A model generated the notes under the pieces. The model was not told the origin of the DNA. It made no database searches and saw nothing but the letters and a program-made list of their open reading frames with translations. 64,000 nucleotides of DNA from Kordiimonas sp. SCSIO 12603 (GTDB lineage: Bacteria > Pseudomonadota > Alphaproteobacteria > Sphingomonadales > Kordiimonadaceae). The stretch is taken from assembly GCF_024398035.1 (NCBI RefSeq), contig NZ_CP073748.1:2579520-2643519 (forward strand). Direction: 5' to 3'. Both the position numbers and the translations under genes were made by a program. Shown one piece after another: positions 19,239-27,671 of this stretch (the first letter of the stretch is position 1; every line of letters begins with the position of its first letter).

Positions 19239-20280
19239 CGCCTTTACTACCGCCAGCCGCTAATTGAGCCATAATACTGGTAAGCTTCTGCAGTGTTTCA
19301 TCCTGCGATTTCATCATATTCTCAAGCTTATCCATGCGGTTTTCCATTTCCTCTACACTCTTACCACCAGACGCTTCAAGAGGAATGGTCGCATCATTCT
19401 GGCGATTTACCGGTGGCGGTATCTGAGACTGGACAGGGCGAGCAGATGAAACAGCCTGAACCGGCCGTTGATCCGTTGCCATATCTGAAACAACTGCCCT
19501 GATAACATCAGCATCAATTTCATGGATTTCTTCAAGGGCACCATATAGCAGCACACGAGAACACAGAGTATTCAGACGGCGAGGTACACCCTGACACTGA
19601 TTATAAATTTCTTCTACGGCATCTACCGTAAAGCAAGGGTCATTATCCCAACCAACTAGGCGCAGACGGTGCTCAATATAGTAAGCAAGTTCTTCTTGCT
19701 CCATAGGCTCAAGATGGTGCGTTGCAATCACTCGCTGGCGAAGCTGTTCAAGTTCCGGAGCGGCAAAAATGCGTTCACGGAACTCAGGCTGCCCAACAAG
19801 GAAGCTTTGGATAAGCGCTTTATCGCCTTCCTGAAAATTAGAAAGCATGCGCATTTCTTCCAGCGCAGCGTTCGATAAGTTTTGAGCTTCATCAACAACG
19901 AGAAGCGCTCTACGCCCCATGGCATACTGCTCACGCAAATGGCGCTCAAGGCGGGACAACAATTGTCCTTTATCATCCGCTTGTGCATCAAGCCCAAAAG
20001 CCGCTACTACACTTCGCAATAGATCTTCCGCGCTAAGCTGCGTACTAACGATCATCGCTGCAATAAATTCATTACGGTCAAGTGTATCAAACAGGTGGCG
20101 AACCAGCGTTGTTTTACCAGTACCAATATCACCGGTTACAATGATGAAGCCTTCCCCTTGATTCAAACCATAGCTCAGATACGCCATCGCTTTTTTATGC
20201 GTGCGCGAACTAAAATAAAATCGCGGATCCGGTGTTAACTGGAAAGGGCGTCCCTGAAGATTATAAAAGCTTTCATACAT
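19228..20280 (-). CDS. XrtA-associated ATPase (ExeA-like AAA protein)
   Basis: A 350-residue AAA ATPase beginning MYESFYNLQGRPFQLTPDPRF, the signature start of the family. Walker A is GDIGTGKTT, Walker B LLVVDEAQNL, and a sensor/arginine region follows (GVPRRLNTLCSRVLL). The C-terminal third is proline/glutamine-rich, then a predicted coiled coil from about residue 310 (VEEMENRMDKLENMMKSQDE). Relatives work with secretion or cell-wall proteins; its role in exosortase loci is not established. It follows the outer-membrane protein gene by 6 bases. Confidence 0.88.
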   Translation of the reverse strand: MYESFYNLQGRPFQLTPDPRFYFSSRTHKKAMAYLSYGLNQGEGFIIVTGDIGTGKTTLVRHLFDTLDRNEFIAAMIVSTQLSAEDLLRSVVAAFGLDAQADDKGQLLSRLERHLREQYAMGRRALLVVDEAQNLSNAALEEMRMLSNFQEGDKALIQSFLVGQPEFRERIFAAPELEQLRQRVIATHHLEPMEQEELAYYIEHRLRLVGWDNDPCFTVDAVEEIYNQCQGVPRRLNTLCSRVLLYGALEEIHEIDADVIRAVVSDMATDQRPVQAVSSARPVQSQIPPPVNRQNDATIPLEASGGKSVEEMENRMDKLENMMKSQDETLQKLTSIMAQLAAGGSKGDDS

Positions 20281-20286
20281 AACTAA

Positions 20287-21759
20287 TCAGAATGTCCCTC
20301 TTAAATACAACGTTAGAGCATTTTCTTCCAAATCTGCTCCTTGTTCACTCGACTGTCTTTCACTATGAGTGAAATTTATAGACGCCCGGAAATATTCCGA
20401 GATAGTTTTCGACCAATCTAGACTACCAACTATGAAGTCGTCTACCCTTGTTTGACCTTCAAAGCGACTTCTACGATAACTTAATCCTGTTTCAAGTGTA
20501 GTTTTTCTATCAATTTCGTGTATCCACCGACCCGAAACACCATATGATTTAGCTGTACCTGAATCATTGTCAAACGTACGCCATTCGGCATCAGCAGAGA
20601 TAAATGCCCTGTCTCGTTTATGTCTCCAGGTCAAGGTACCTCTCAGGCTCCTACGGCGGAAATCAATATCTGAGAATGAAAACCTTGGGTCAGTTTCGTC
20701 AACAGGGATACCTTGAGGGTCAACAAGACCTAGTTCTTGATCAAACCTGAAACCTTGTAGATCATTATTCGTCAAGAGAGTATTGGCCGTGATTGTATCT
20801 GTATAAGTCCCCAAGAAATCCAAGCGTTTAGTGAAGAAATACTGAAGATTTCCACTCCATGTTCTACGGTTTCCGGTTTTACCACCAGTTAATGTAAGGT
20901 CTAATTTACGACCTGGTGTCCAACGGAAGCCAGTTTCCCAGCCAAAACCCTGCTGGTTCAGCACTTCATTTTGGAAATCATTGTTTGAATAGCTAAGATT
21001 ACCAATTAACTGAAAGTGACGATTGAATTTATAGATTAATTCCGCAAAGGCATTCTGATCTTTAAAGTCATTCGATTGCTCAAGATTACGAAGTACCTGA
21101 CGGTGAGATACACCAACACGCCATGAAAAATTGTTAAACCTGTTACCTGAGCCAACAGTTGCATTCAATTCATGGGATTTGGTATCTGAGAAGTTAATCG
21201 TTAGTGTTTCATCTTCAAGGTTATCTGCTGGAGAGAACTGCAAACCAAAGCGGTAATTAATGCGCCAATCAGCAAAATTCCCCAAACCACCTCGCAACAG
21301 AGCTGAGGTAGTGTAGGTTTGCAGTGCGCGCCTATTGTTTGTTCGGTTTGCAAAATTGCTAGATAAGCTTCCACGCTGATTCAGAAAGCGTTGTTCAATG
21401 CTACCTCTAGCGCCAATAAACAGATGATCTTCAATTACTTCAGCATCAAGGGAACCAAATAATTCTTGCCTAAAATCTGTTTCACCATCAGATAGGAAAT
21501 AAAGGTAATCGATTGAATAATCGATGGCAGCCTGCACTCTATTACCTTCATAGCGAGAATTTAATCCCCCACCAAGATTCAATACAACATCACCCATACG
21601 GTTAGATTCCGTTAGGTTCACGTTATCAGTAAGTGTAATTCTGCCTTCAATACGAGGGTCAAGCCATCTGTGCTGAGCCTGAGCTTCTTGGCTCATGCCC
21701 AGAAACAGTCCGCCCCCTATCAGCAGATATAAAGGAAATGTTGGCTTTAAAACCGCCAC
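20287..21759 (-). CDS. XrtA-associated outer-membrane beta-barrel protein (TIGR03016-type)
   Basis: A 490-residue protein with a signal peptide (hydrophobic residues 8-22, then EAQAQ) and a mature part of many alternating aromatic/hydrophobic strands ending in ALTLYLRGTF, a C-terminal phenylalanine as in Gram-negative outer-membrane barrels. Its place between the ATPase and the tyrosine kinase genes matches the standard PEP-CTERM exopolysaccharide order. It probably forms or supports an export channel in the outer membrane; this has not been shown for the family. Confidence 0.85.
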   Translation of the reverse strand: MAVLKPTFPLYLLIGGGLFLGMSQEAQAQHRWLDPRIEGRITLTDNVNLTESNRMGDVVLNLGGGLNSRYEGNRVQAAIDYSIDYLYFLSDGETDFRQELFGSLDAEVIEDHLFIGARGSIEQRFLNQRGSLSSNFANRTNNRRALQTYTTSALLRGGLGNFADWRINYRFGLQFSPADNLEDETLTINFSDTKSHELNATVGSGNRFNNFSWRVGVSHRQVLRNLEQSNDFKDQNAFAELIYKFNRHFQLIGNLSYSNNDFQNEVLNQQGFGWETGFRWTPGRKLDLTLTGGKTGNRRTWSGNLQYFFTKRLDFLGTYTDTITANTLLTNNDLQGFRFDQELGLVDPQGIPVDETDPRFSFSDIDFRRRSLRGTLTWRHKRDRAFISADAEWRTFDNDSGTAKSYGVSGRWIHEIDRKTTLETGLSYRRSRFEGQTRVDDFIVGSLDWSKTISEYFRASINFTHSERQSSEQGADLEENALTLYLRGTF

Positions 21760-21770
21760 AATAAATACCT

Positions 21771-22868
21771 TTAACGACCCCCATAGCCATAATAAGAAGC
21801 AAACTTCTTATTACTACCGCTAAATCTGGTTTGGTTTAGTAGCAAATTAATATTATCGCAAGCACTGATCATATTCAGGCTTTCTTTAATTTGTGGCTCA
21901 GTTGTTTGCTCCGCTTCGATAACAAAGACACACTGCCCCATGTAAAGCGCAAGCACTGACGCCGCAGAACTCGCAAGTACTGGCGGGCTATCGAAAATAA
22001 TCAAACGATCTGGGTATCTGTTCGCCAATTCTTCAACAATCATCTGCATTCGCTCAGAAGCAAGTAACTCTGTTGTAAGGTTATGTTGCCGTCCAGCAGG
22101 CAAAAGTACGAGGTTTGGAATGTTTGTTCTAATCAAACAATCACCCAATTCAAGATCTTCGTCAGCTACAACATCCATCAAACCTCTACCCCCCGCAACG
22201 CCGAGGCGGTTTAGAACTTCAGGCTTCGAGAAATCTGCATCAATAAGAAGAACGGTTGTATCTTGCTCAGTTGCAATCGATAAAGCCAGATTGATGGTAC
22301 AGAATGTCTTACCTTCACCCGGATTAGAGCTGGTAACCAAGATCACATTACTATTTTTATCTCTTTGAACGCCTTTAGAGAATGCGTTTAGAAGAATAGA
22401 ACGTTTGATAATCCTGAATTCCTCTGACATCAGATTTGGTGGCATATCAGGCGTAATGTACCCGCCTTCACGCAAAGCAACCAAATCGACTTCTTCTTCA
22501 CGTCTTTTTTGCTTGCGAGGTGCAGAAAGGTTAGATTGCTGAGGTTGTTCCTCTTGAAGTGCTATAACTTCAGTAGAAGACGTATCGTCAATTTTCTTTT
22601 CATCAGCAATCACTCGAGACTGTTTTACTGCATCAGGGTCATAAGCCCCAATCCCTTTAAACGCCTTAGGTTTCGCAGATTGTTCATCACCAGCCAAAGC
22701 CGGATTTAAAGAGGAAGGATCTCTTTTATCAGATGGTTCTAGTTTACTTTTAGGTACACCCAAACCAACCGCAGCAGGCGCGCCAGACAGTTCAGCTGCA
22801 CGCTCTACAAGCGAAACGCCTTTTTTCTTTTTTTCTTCTTTTTTATTGGCTCGTTCAATCAGGTCCAT
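21771..22868 (-). CDS. XrtA-associated tyrosine autokinase (BY-kinase)
   Basis: A 365-residue cytoplasmic BY-kinase domain protein. After a lysine-rich, low-complexity N-terminus of about 140 residues come Walker A SSNPGEGKTFCTINLA, Walker A' VLLIDADFSKP and Walker B LIIFDSPPV. The tail contains the tyrosine cluster FASYYGYGG, the expected autophosphorylation site. It partners the separate chain-length protein encoded just downstream of its start, a split version of Wzc. Phosphorylation state controls polymer length in related systems. Confidence 0.9.
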   Translation of the reverse strand: MDLIERANKKEEKKKKGVSLVERAAELSGAPAAVGLGVPKSKLEPSDKRDPSSLNPALAGDEQSAKPKAFKGIGAYDPDAVKQSRVIADEKKIDDTSSTEVIALQEEQPQQSNLSAPRKQKRREEEVDLVALREGGYITPDMPPNLMSEEFRIIKRSILLNAFSKGVQRDKNSNVILVTSSNPGEGKTFCTINLALSIATEQDTTVLLIDADFSKPEVLNRLGVAGGRGLMDVVADEDLELGDCLIRTNIPNLVLLPAGRQHNLTTELLASERMQMIVEELANRYPDRLIIFDSPPVLASSAASVLALYMGQCVFVIEAEQTTEPQIKESLNMISACDNINLLLNQTRFSGSNKKFASYYGYGGR

Positions 22869-22885
22869 AAATACTACTCTTTACC

Positions 22886-24532
22886 TTAGCCAACCGATGG
22901 CGCACCGAAGATGTCAAAAGCAACAAACACCGCAAACACCACGAATAGCAACAAGAAAGCTGCTGCAAAACCTATAAGCTCCACACTACGTTTCTTACTT
23001 TCATCTTCTGAAATAGTTTTGGATACGTTTCCTAAAACCGGTAGATCAAAATGACTACGTAATTGCTCAACAGTTACGATAACAGGGCGTAGCTGTGACA
23101 ATACAATTGCTGTAGCCAAACCAGAAACTAAACCACCCACAAGTATAAAGCTTAGAAATAGTAAGCGTGGAGGTCCTACAGGGCTTTGCGGAACCACCGG
23201 CTCCTCAAGGATATTGAAGGAGAGGCTTTCATCTGCCCCTTCGATTTCCACCTGCAGATCAAGATCTTGCTTCTGGCTTAATAATTCTTCGTATTGACGG
23301 TTAATAGTGGAATAATCACGCTCTAACTGTGCAAGCTCTGCTTCTAATTCAGGAACTCGAAGTGCTTTTTCTTCCATTTCCTTAACGAGCGAAGTTTGAT
23401 CAACTTCACGCTGCTCCAAACTTCTGATCTGCGTAAGATAATTAATGTTTTGTACTGTTAAGTCTTCATACAAACGGTTAGGGACTTCCGTACGGTTTGT
23501 TGATTTCTTCCCAGCCTTACCGGACGCTTTAATTTCGTTTTCAATCGTTTCCAGTTCTTTACGAGCTTCTTCTTTAACAGCATTAATTTGGCGGGTGAGG
23601 TTCACCACGTCCGGGTGGCGGTCTTTCATTCCCAAGCTTTTCAATTGGTCCAGCTTCTTGCGAAGGTCAGCCAGCCTTTCTTCATGCTCACTTTTATCAG
23701 AACCACCTCTTAGCCCTCTTGAAGCCGCTTGAGATAAAGTAGGCGGTACATTCTTTAATTGCTCAAGAATTGTCTGCTGAGCCACCCTTAGTTCTGATAT
23801 CTGTCGGCGTGTATCGCGAAGACCAAGTTGAGCTTTCTCAAGCCTTTCTACGAAGTTACCTTGCCCAAGATATTCCAGGTTATCTTGCCTGAATTTTGCT
23901 CTAATCCTATCTGCTTCAGATAAGCGTTCTTCATAGTCTCTCAGACTCTGTTGCAAAAGATCACGGGCTGAATCAATGTTATCAACACTTGTTTCATCCC
24001 TGCTTTGTATAAATGCATTTAGCAGTTCATTTACAACATTACGGACGACCTCAGCACGCTGTCTATCGGTCAGGCGTTTGTCGCTATTTTCATATTGAAT
24101 TCTGTATATACCACCATCCAAAGAGACAATACGAATACTCTGCATCATATCGGAGATGAGAGCATTACGATCACCATCATTGTTTACCAAACGATCAAGA
24201 TAGTCTGATCGCCTGACGATACCTTCAAGATTTGGCCGCGTTACAAGTGTACGCCGAATAATATCTACACGACGTGCCACATCAATTTTAATACCCAGAC
24301 GGTCAGCGATAGCAGGAAGAACCGTTTCAGAGTTTACAAACACACGTGCGTTAGCTTCATAGTTATATGGAAGCGTTGATACACCGCCCCAACCTAAAAG
24401 GCTTATGACCCACGCAGTAACCAACATATACCATCGCTTACGCCAAACACCGTAAGCAACAGCTTTAATCTGTTGATAAACGTCGTGTAACCCAAGGCCT
24501 TGAGCAGCCATATTCGTTTCTCCTGAAGCCAA
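22886..24532 (-). CDS. XrtA system polysaccharide chain-length determinant (Wzz-like)
   Basis: A 548-residue inner-membrane protein. A membrane segment near residues 34-53 is followed by the Wzz domain (YEANARVFVNSETVLP), a long coiled coil with heptad character (roughly 200-430), and a proline-containing second membrane segment after VVPQSPVGPPRL near residue 450. A third hydrophobic stretch ends the protein. It sets the length of the exported polysaccharide together with the adjacent tyrosine kinase, which fits through the cytoplasmic tail. Normal length for the PEP-CTERM group. Confidence 0.9.
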   Translation of the reverse strand: MASGETNMAAQGLGLHDVYQQIKAVAYGVWRKRWYMLVTAWVISLLGWGGVSTLPYNYEANARVFVNSETVLPAIADRLGIKIDVARRVDIIRRTLVTRPNLEGIVRRSDYLDRLVNNDGDRNALISDMMQSIRIVSLDGGIYRIQYENSDKRLTDRQRAEVVRNVVNELLNAFIQSRDETSVDNIDSARDLLQQSLRDYEERLSEADRIRAKFRQDNLEYLGQGNFVERLEKAQLGLRDTRRQISELRVAQQTILEQLKNVPPTLSQAASRGLRGGSDKSEHEERLADLRKKLDQLKSLGMKDRHPDVVNLTRQINAVKEEARKELETIENEIKASGKAGKKSTNRTEVPNRLYEDLTVQNINYLTQIRSLEQREVDQTSLVKEMEEKALRVPELEAELAQLERDYSTINRQYEELLSQKQDLDLQVEIEGADESLSFNILEEPVVPQSPVGPPRLLFLSFILVGGLVSGLATAIVLSQLRPVIVTVEQLRSHFDLPVLGNVSKTISEDESKKRSVELIGFAAAFLLLFVVFAVFVAFDIFGAPSVG

Positions 24533-24557
24533 AAAGCTTCGTTACGTCAACATCATA

Positions 24558-25190
24558 CTACAAAATACTCTCAGGGATGATCAAAACATCGCCCGGCAGG
24601 ATTTTTACGTTCGCTTCGATTTCACCATCTTTGATCAAATCTTCAATATGAACACTATATTCTTTTTGAAGGCCATCTTCAAATCTAACAAGTGTAGCTC
24701 TATTCCCTGCTGCAAATTCAGTCAGGCCACCAACCTGGATCATAACGTCCAAAAGTGTCATATTTGCGCGGTATGGAATAGATTGTGGGCTCGCAGCTTC
24801 ACCAACCACACGCACCTGCTGAGAAAACGGTCCAACAAAATTTTGAACAACAACCGTTACAATAGGTTGTTGAATGAAAGCATCCAAAGCCTCTTCAATC
24901 GTCCGAGCCAGTTCGCTAGGTGTTTTACCTGTAGCCGGTAAGTCATCGATAAGCGGCATAGACAAACGACCATCAGGGCGTACAGTAACCGTTGTAGAAA
25001 GCTCAGGGTTACGCCAAACAAAAATATTCAAACCATCCAAAGGACCAATGAGATAATTGGGTCCCGGACCTTCGTTTGGTGGCACAAAGGGAGCTGGAGG
25101 CAGTTCCGGATGATCCGAGCAAGCAGATACAATTAAAACACCAAGAGACAAAACTGCCAATTTAATTGAACCAAAAAGTGTAGTTCGCAC
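24558..25190 (-). CDS. XrtA system polysaccharide export lipoprotein (Wza-like)
   Basis: A 210-residue lipoprotein: the signal ends LIVSAC with the lipidated Cys24. The poly_export domain (YLIGPLDGLNIFVWRNPELSTTVTVRPDGRLSMPLI) and a SLBB-like domain (VVGEAASPQSIPYRANMTLLDVMIQVGGL) follow, ending ILPGDVLIIPES. It should form or line the outer-membrane export channel. A 117-base AT-rich gap upstream separates it from the small membrane protein gene and may contain an internal promoter for the eleven-gene downstream part of the locus. Confidence 0.92.
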   Translation of the reverse strand: MRTTLFGSIKLAVLSLGVLIVSACSDHPELPPAPFVPPNEGPGPNYLIGPLDGLNIFVWRNPELSTTVTVRPDGRLSMPLIDDLPATGKTPSELARTIEEALDAFIQQPIVTVVVQNFVGPFSQQVRVVGEAASPQSIPYRANMTLLDVMIQVGGLTEFAAGNRATLVRFEDGLQKEYSVHIEDLIKDGEIEANVKILPGDVLIIPESIL

Positions 25191-25307
25191 GTCTACGCCC
25201 TTCCCATCAAAGCTGCATAACTATTTACATCTAAGTAAATTTTATAAAATTAGACCTATCTAATACATAAATTTAATACTATCAACACTTGCACCTTAAA
25301 TAAACCG

Positions 25308-25463
25308 CTAAGGTTTATCCGTTTCGGACTTCTCTTTCTTTACTGGCGTGAAACGTTTATCCCTTTTCTGCCCTTCAAAATCTTCTTTATCATCGTATCG
25401 AAAACACCAGAAAATAATATAGGCATTTACCAGGCAGAAGAAAAGAAAATATAATGTAGTCAT
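25308..25463 (-). CDS. Small membrane protein (51 residues) in the exopolysaccharide locus
   Basis: An unlisted-size gene reading MTTLYFLFFCLVNAYIIFWC then a charged tail FRYDDKEDFEGQKRDKRFTP and KKEKSETDKP to a TAG stop. One membrane helix (residues 4-21) with two cysteines is followed by a highly charged, lysine/aspartate-rich cytoplasmic tail. AGGTAAG just before the ATG is a plausible ribosome site. The start lies 4 bases after the galE stop, which suggests coupled translation. I do not recognise the family. Coding is supported by composition, spacing and ribosome site, not by known homologs. Confidence 0.6.
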   Translation of the reverse strand: MTTLYFLFFCLVNAYIIFWCFRYDDKEDFEGQKRDKRFTPVKKEKSETDKP

Positions 25464-25467
25464 ATAC

Positions 25468-26481
25468 TTACCTATTATTACCTTCTAACAAGGCCAACCA
25501 CTTCAGAGAGGATGCTATTATTTCATCAATAGTATCATATTTAGGTTGCCAACCTAATTCTGCCACAAGTTTAGTATTATCAGCCACCACCTCCGGGGCT
25601 TCACCTTCCCGAGGAATACCAAAAACATGTGGCACCTGTTCACCAGAGATTTGTTCCAAAGTATTGATCACCTCTAGAACACTTAATCCTTTTCCATAGC
25701 CAAGGTTATACAGCGCACTTTTTGTTTCAGCCTTCAAATAACCGAGCAAATCCACATGGGCGGATGCCAAATCTTGTACATGGATGTAATCTCTAACCCC
25801 CGTACCATCTCTAGTTGGTAAAGCCTTGCCAAAAACTGTTAGAGGCGGAACCACACCACGCATTGCATCAATCGCACGACCAATCAAATGTACGGGCTTC
25901 TCTAGATACTGTCCATGTCGCCCCGACATATCTGCACCAGCTACATTAAAGTATCTGAGGATACCATATTGCAAACCATGAGCACGGTTCACATCTACCA
26001 ATTGTCGTTCAGTAAATAATTTAGACCAACCATAAGGGTTAAGAGGATAAGTGTTAGCTTTTTCAGTTACCTTTTCCCCTTTTGGAACCTCGCCATAAAC
26101 TGCGGCAGTAGATGAGAAGATAAATCGTTGGATGCCTTTACTTATAGCCGCTTCAATTAGAAGCCTGCTACCTTCTGTATTATTATGATAATACTTCAAA
26201 GGATTAGAAACAGATTCATCGACTTTAATTGAACCCGCAAAATGCATAATAGAACGGATATTATGCTGTTCTATTATCTGCTCGACCAACTCCTGATCAT
26301 GAACTTTACCTTCATAAAAAACCGTCTGCTCATGAAAAGAGCAGATACGGCCTGTCGACAAATCATCTAAAACTACAACATTATAACCAGCATCAAGTAA
26401 ACAAAGCACGGTCTGCCCACCAATATACCCAGCACCGCCCGTAACCAATATTGTTTCTACAGTTTCATTTTTCTGTTTCAT
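25468..26481 (-). CDS. galE: UDP-glucose 4-epimerase
   Basis: Extended short-chain dehydrogenase that interconverts UDP-glucose and UDP-galactose, supplying UDP-sugars for the polysaccharide. NAD site TGGAGYIGG, catalytic FSSTAAVYG serine and PYGWSK with the tyrosine and lysine; the RYFNVAGAD segment is typical of GalE. The frame is open back to 26556, but the first 25 residues would be out of family, so I place the start at the ATG at 26481 (MKQKNETVETILVTGG), giving 337 residues and a 17-base overlap with the preceding glycosyltransferase gene. Confidence 0.9.
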   Translation of the reverse strand: MKQKNETVETILVTGGAGYIGGQTVLCLLDAGYNVVVLDDLSTGRICSFHEQTVFYEGKVHDQELVEQIIEQHNIRSIMHFAGSIKVDESVSNPLKYYHNNTEGSRLLIEAAISKGIQRFIFSSTAAVYGEVPKGEKVTEKANTYPLNPYGWSKLFTERQLVDVNRAHGLQYGILRYFNVAGADMSGRHGQYLEKPVHLIGRAIDAMRGVVPPLTVFGKALPTRDGTGVRDYIHVQDLASAHVDLLGYLKAETKSALYNLGYGKGLSVLEVINTLEQISGEQVPHVFGIPREGEAPEVVADNTKLVAELGWQPKYDTIDEIIASSLKWLALLEGNNR

Positions 26482-27649
26482 TATGATCTCGGATAGCTTT
26501 TTCAAAAATCTGCATCTGCCCATCAGATGTAGCGTGCCAATCAAAATTTTGCGCAAAGTCTCTTACTGCCTTACGTTCTGGCAAATTATGCAATAAATCT
26601 TTTACGGCTTCAGCGATATCTATGGGCTCCTCGCTATCCACCACTCGCCCCGCCACATCGTCCGTTATAAGGTCAGGTGCGCCACCAATAGACCTTGTGA
26701 CAACTGGTGTGCCGCATGCCATGGCTTCAAGTAACACATTTGCCCATCCCTCTCTATCAGATGGAAGCAACAAGATATCGCCCGAACTATATATTTCAGG
26801 CATTTGTTCCGGTGTCTTTTGTCCAACAAAAAACACTCGATCTGCAATACCGAGACTGGTAGCCCTGCTTTCCATTTCAGCTTTTAAAGGCCCGTCTCCA
26901 GCAATGACTGTCTGCAAATCAGGTATCAGCTTTGTAACTTCCAATACCAAATCAATACGTTTTCTGGGAATTAGCCAACCGGCGAATACCATCGTAGGCT
27001 TGCTACCATACTGCGAACGCAGCTCTGATCGCCGTTTTTCCTGAAATCGCGCTAGATCAACTCCATTTCTCAGAGTTGTAACTTTATTGCCATCAACACC
27101 CATTTCTATGAGATCGCGCTTAAGGTTGTTACTCACAGTGATAATATGTTGAGCAGCAGCTGTTGCCTCACATATCATAGCTGCAGGTTTATTCATTAAC
27201 CCAATTTCCGTTACATCACTACCACGTGCAGTCATCACAAATGGCAGATTAAACTCTTTAGCTAACTTTGAGGCAGAAACACCGTCAGGATATAAATAAT
27301 GAGCATCGATAATATCAAATTTCATACCCTTCTTTAGCAACTTGGATATTAAACGCTTTGCAGAACGGAATAAAAACCACGGAGTAAGAAGCATTCCAAC
27401 TTTCGGGATGACTAAATACCGTGGGTGATAGACTGTCACCCCTTTTCTGATTTCTACGCTAGGAGCTGCAGCAGAACGGCCATAACTTCCAAAAACTTTC
27501 CCCTTAAAAGGAAACCAAGGAACTGGCGCGATCACCGTAACTTCAACATCTTTTTGCGCAAGAAGGTGCTGCATTCGGTTCTCGACAAATATGCCCAAAG
27601 TTGGCTCTGCCTCATGCGGAAAAAGCGCTGAAAAAAGAAGAATATTCAA
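26465..27649 (-). CDS. Glycosyltransferase family 4 protein
   Basis: A 394-residue GT-B sugar transferase. N-terminus NILLFSALFPHEAEPTLGIFVENR matches the usual start of this group, so the TTG at 27649 is the likely start codon, with AGG seven bases before it. Donor domain features are VFAGWLIPRKRIDLVLE, VIAGDGPL and the EGWANVLLEAMACGTPVV E-motif. It probably builds the exopolysaccharide unit. Donor sugar is not readable. It lies between prsT and galE in the operon. Confidence 0.88.
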   Translation of the reverse strand: MNILLFSALFPHEAEPTLGIFVENRMQHLLAQKDVEVTVIAPVPWFPFKGKVFGSYGRSAAAPSVEIRKGVTVYHPRYLVIPKVGMLLTPWFLFRSAKRLISKLLKKGMKFDIIDAHYLYPDGVSASKLAKEFNLPFVMTARGSDVTEIGLMNKPAAMICEATAAAQHIITVSNNLKRDLIEMGVDGNKVTTLRNGVDLARFQEKRRSELRSQYGSKPTMVFAGWLIPRKRIDLVLEVTKLIPDLQTVIAGDGPLKAEMESRATSLGIADRVFFVGQKTPEQMPEIYSSGDILLLPSDREGWANVLLEAMACGTPVVTRSIGGAPDLITDDVAGRVVDSEEPIDIAEAVKDLLHNLPERKAVRDFAQNFDWHATSDGQMQIFEKAIRDHNETEK

Positions 27650-27671
27650 TGACTTGCCTGACAGTATAAAA

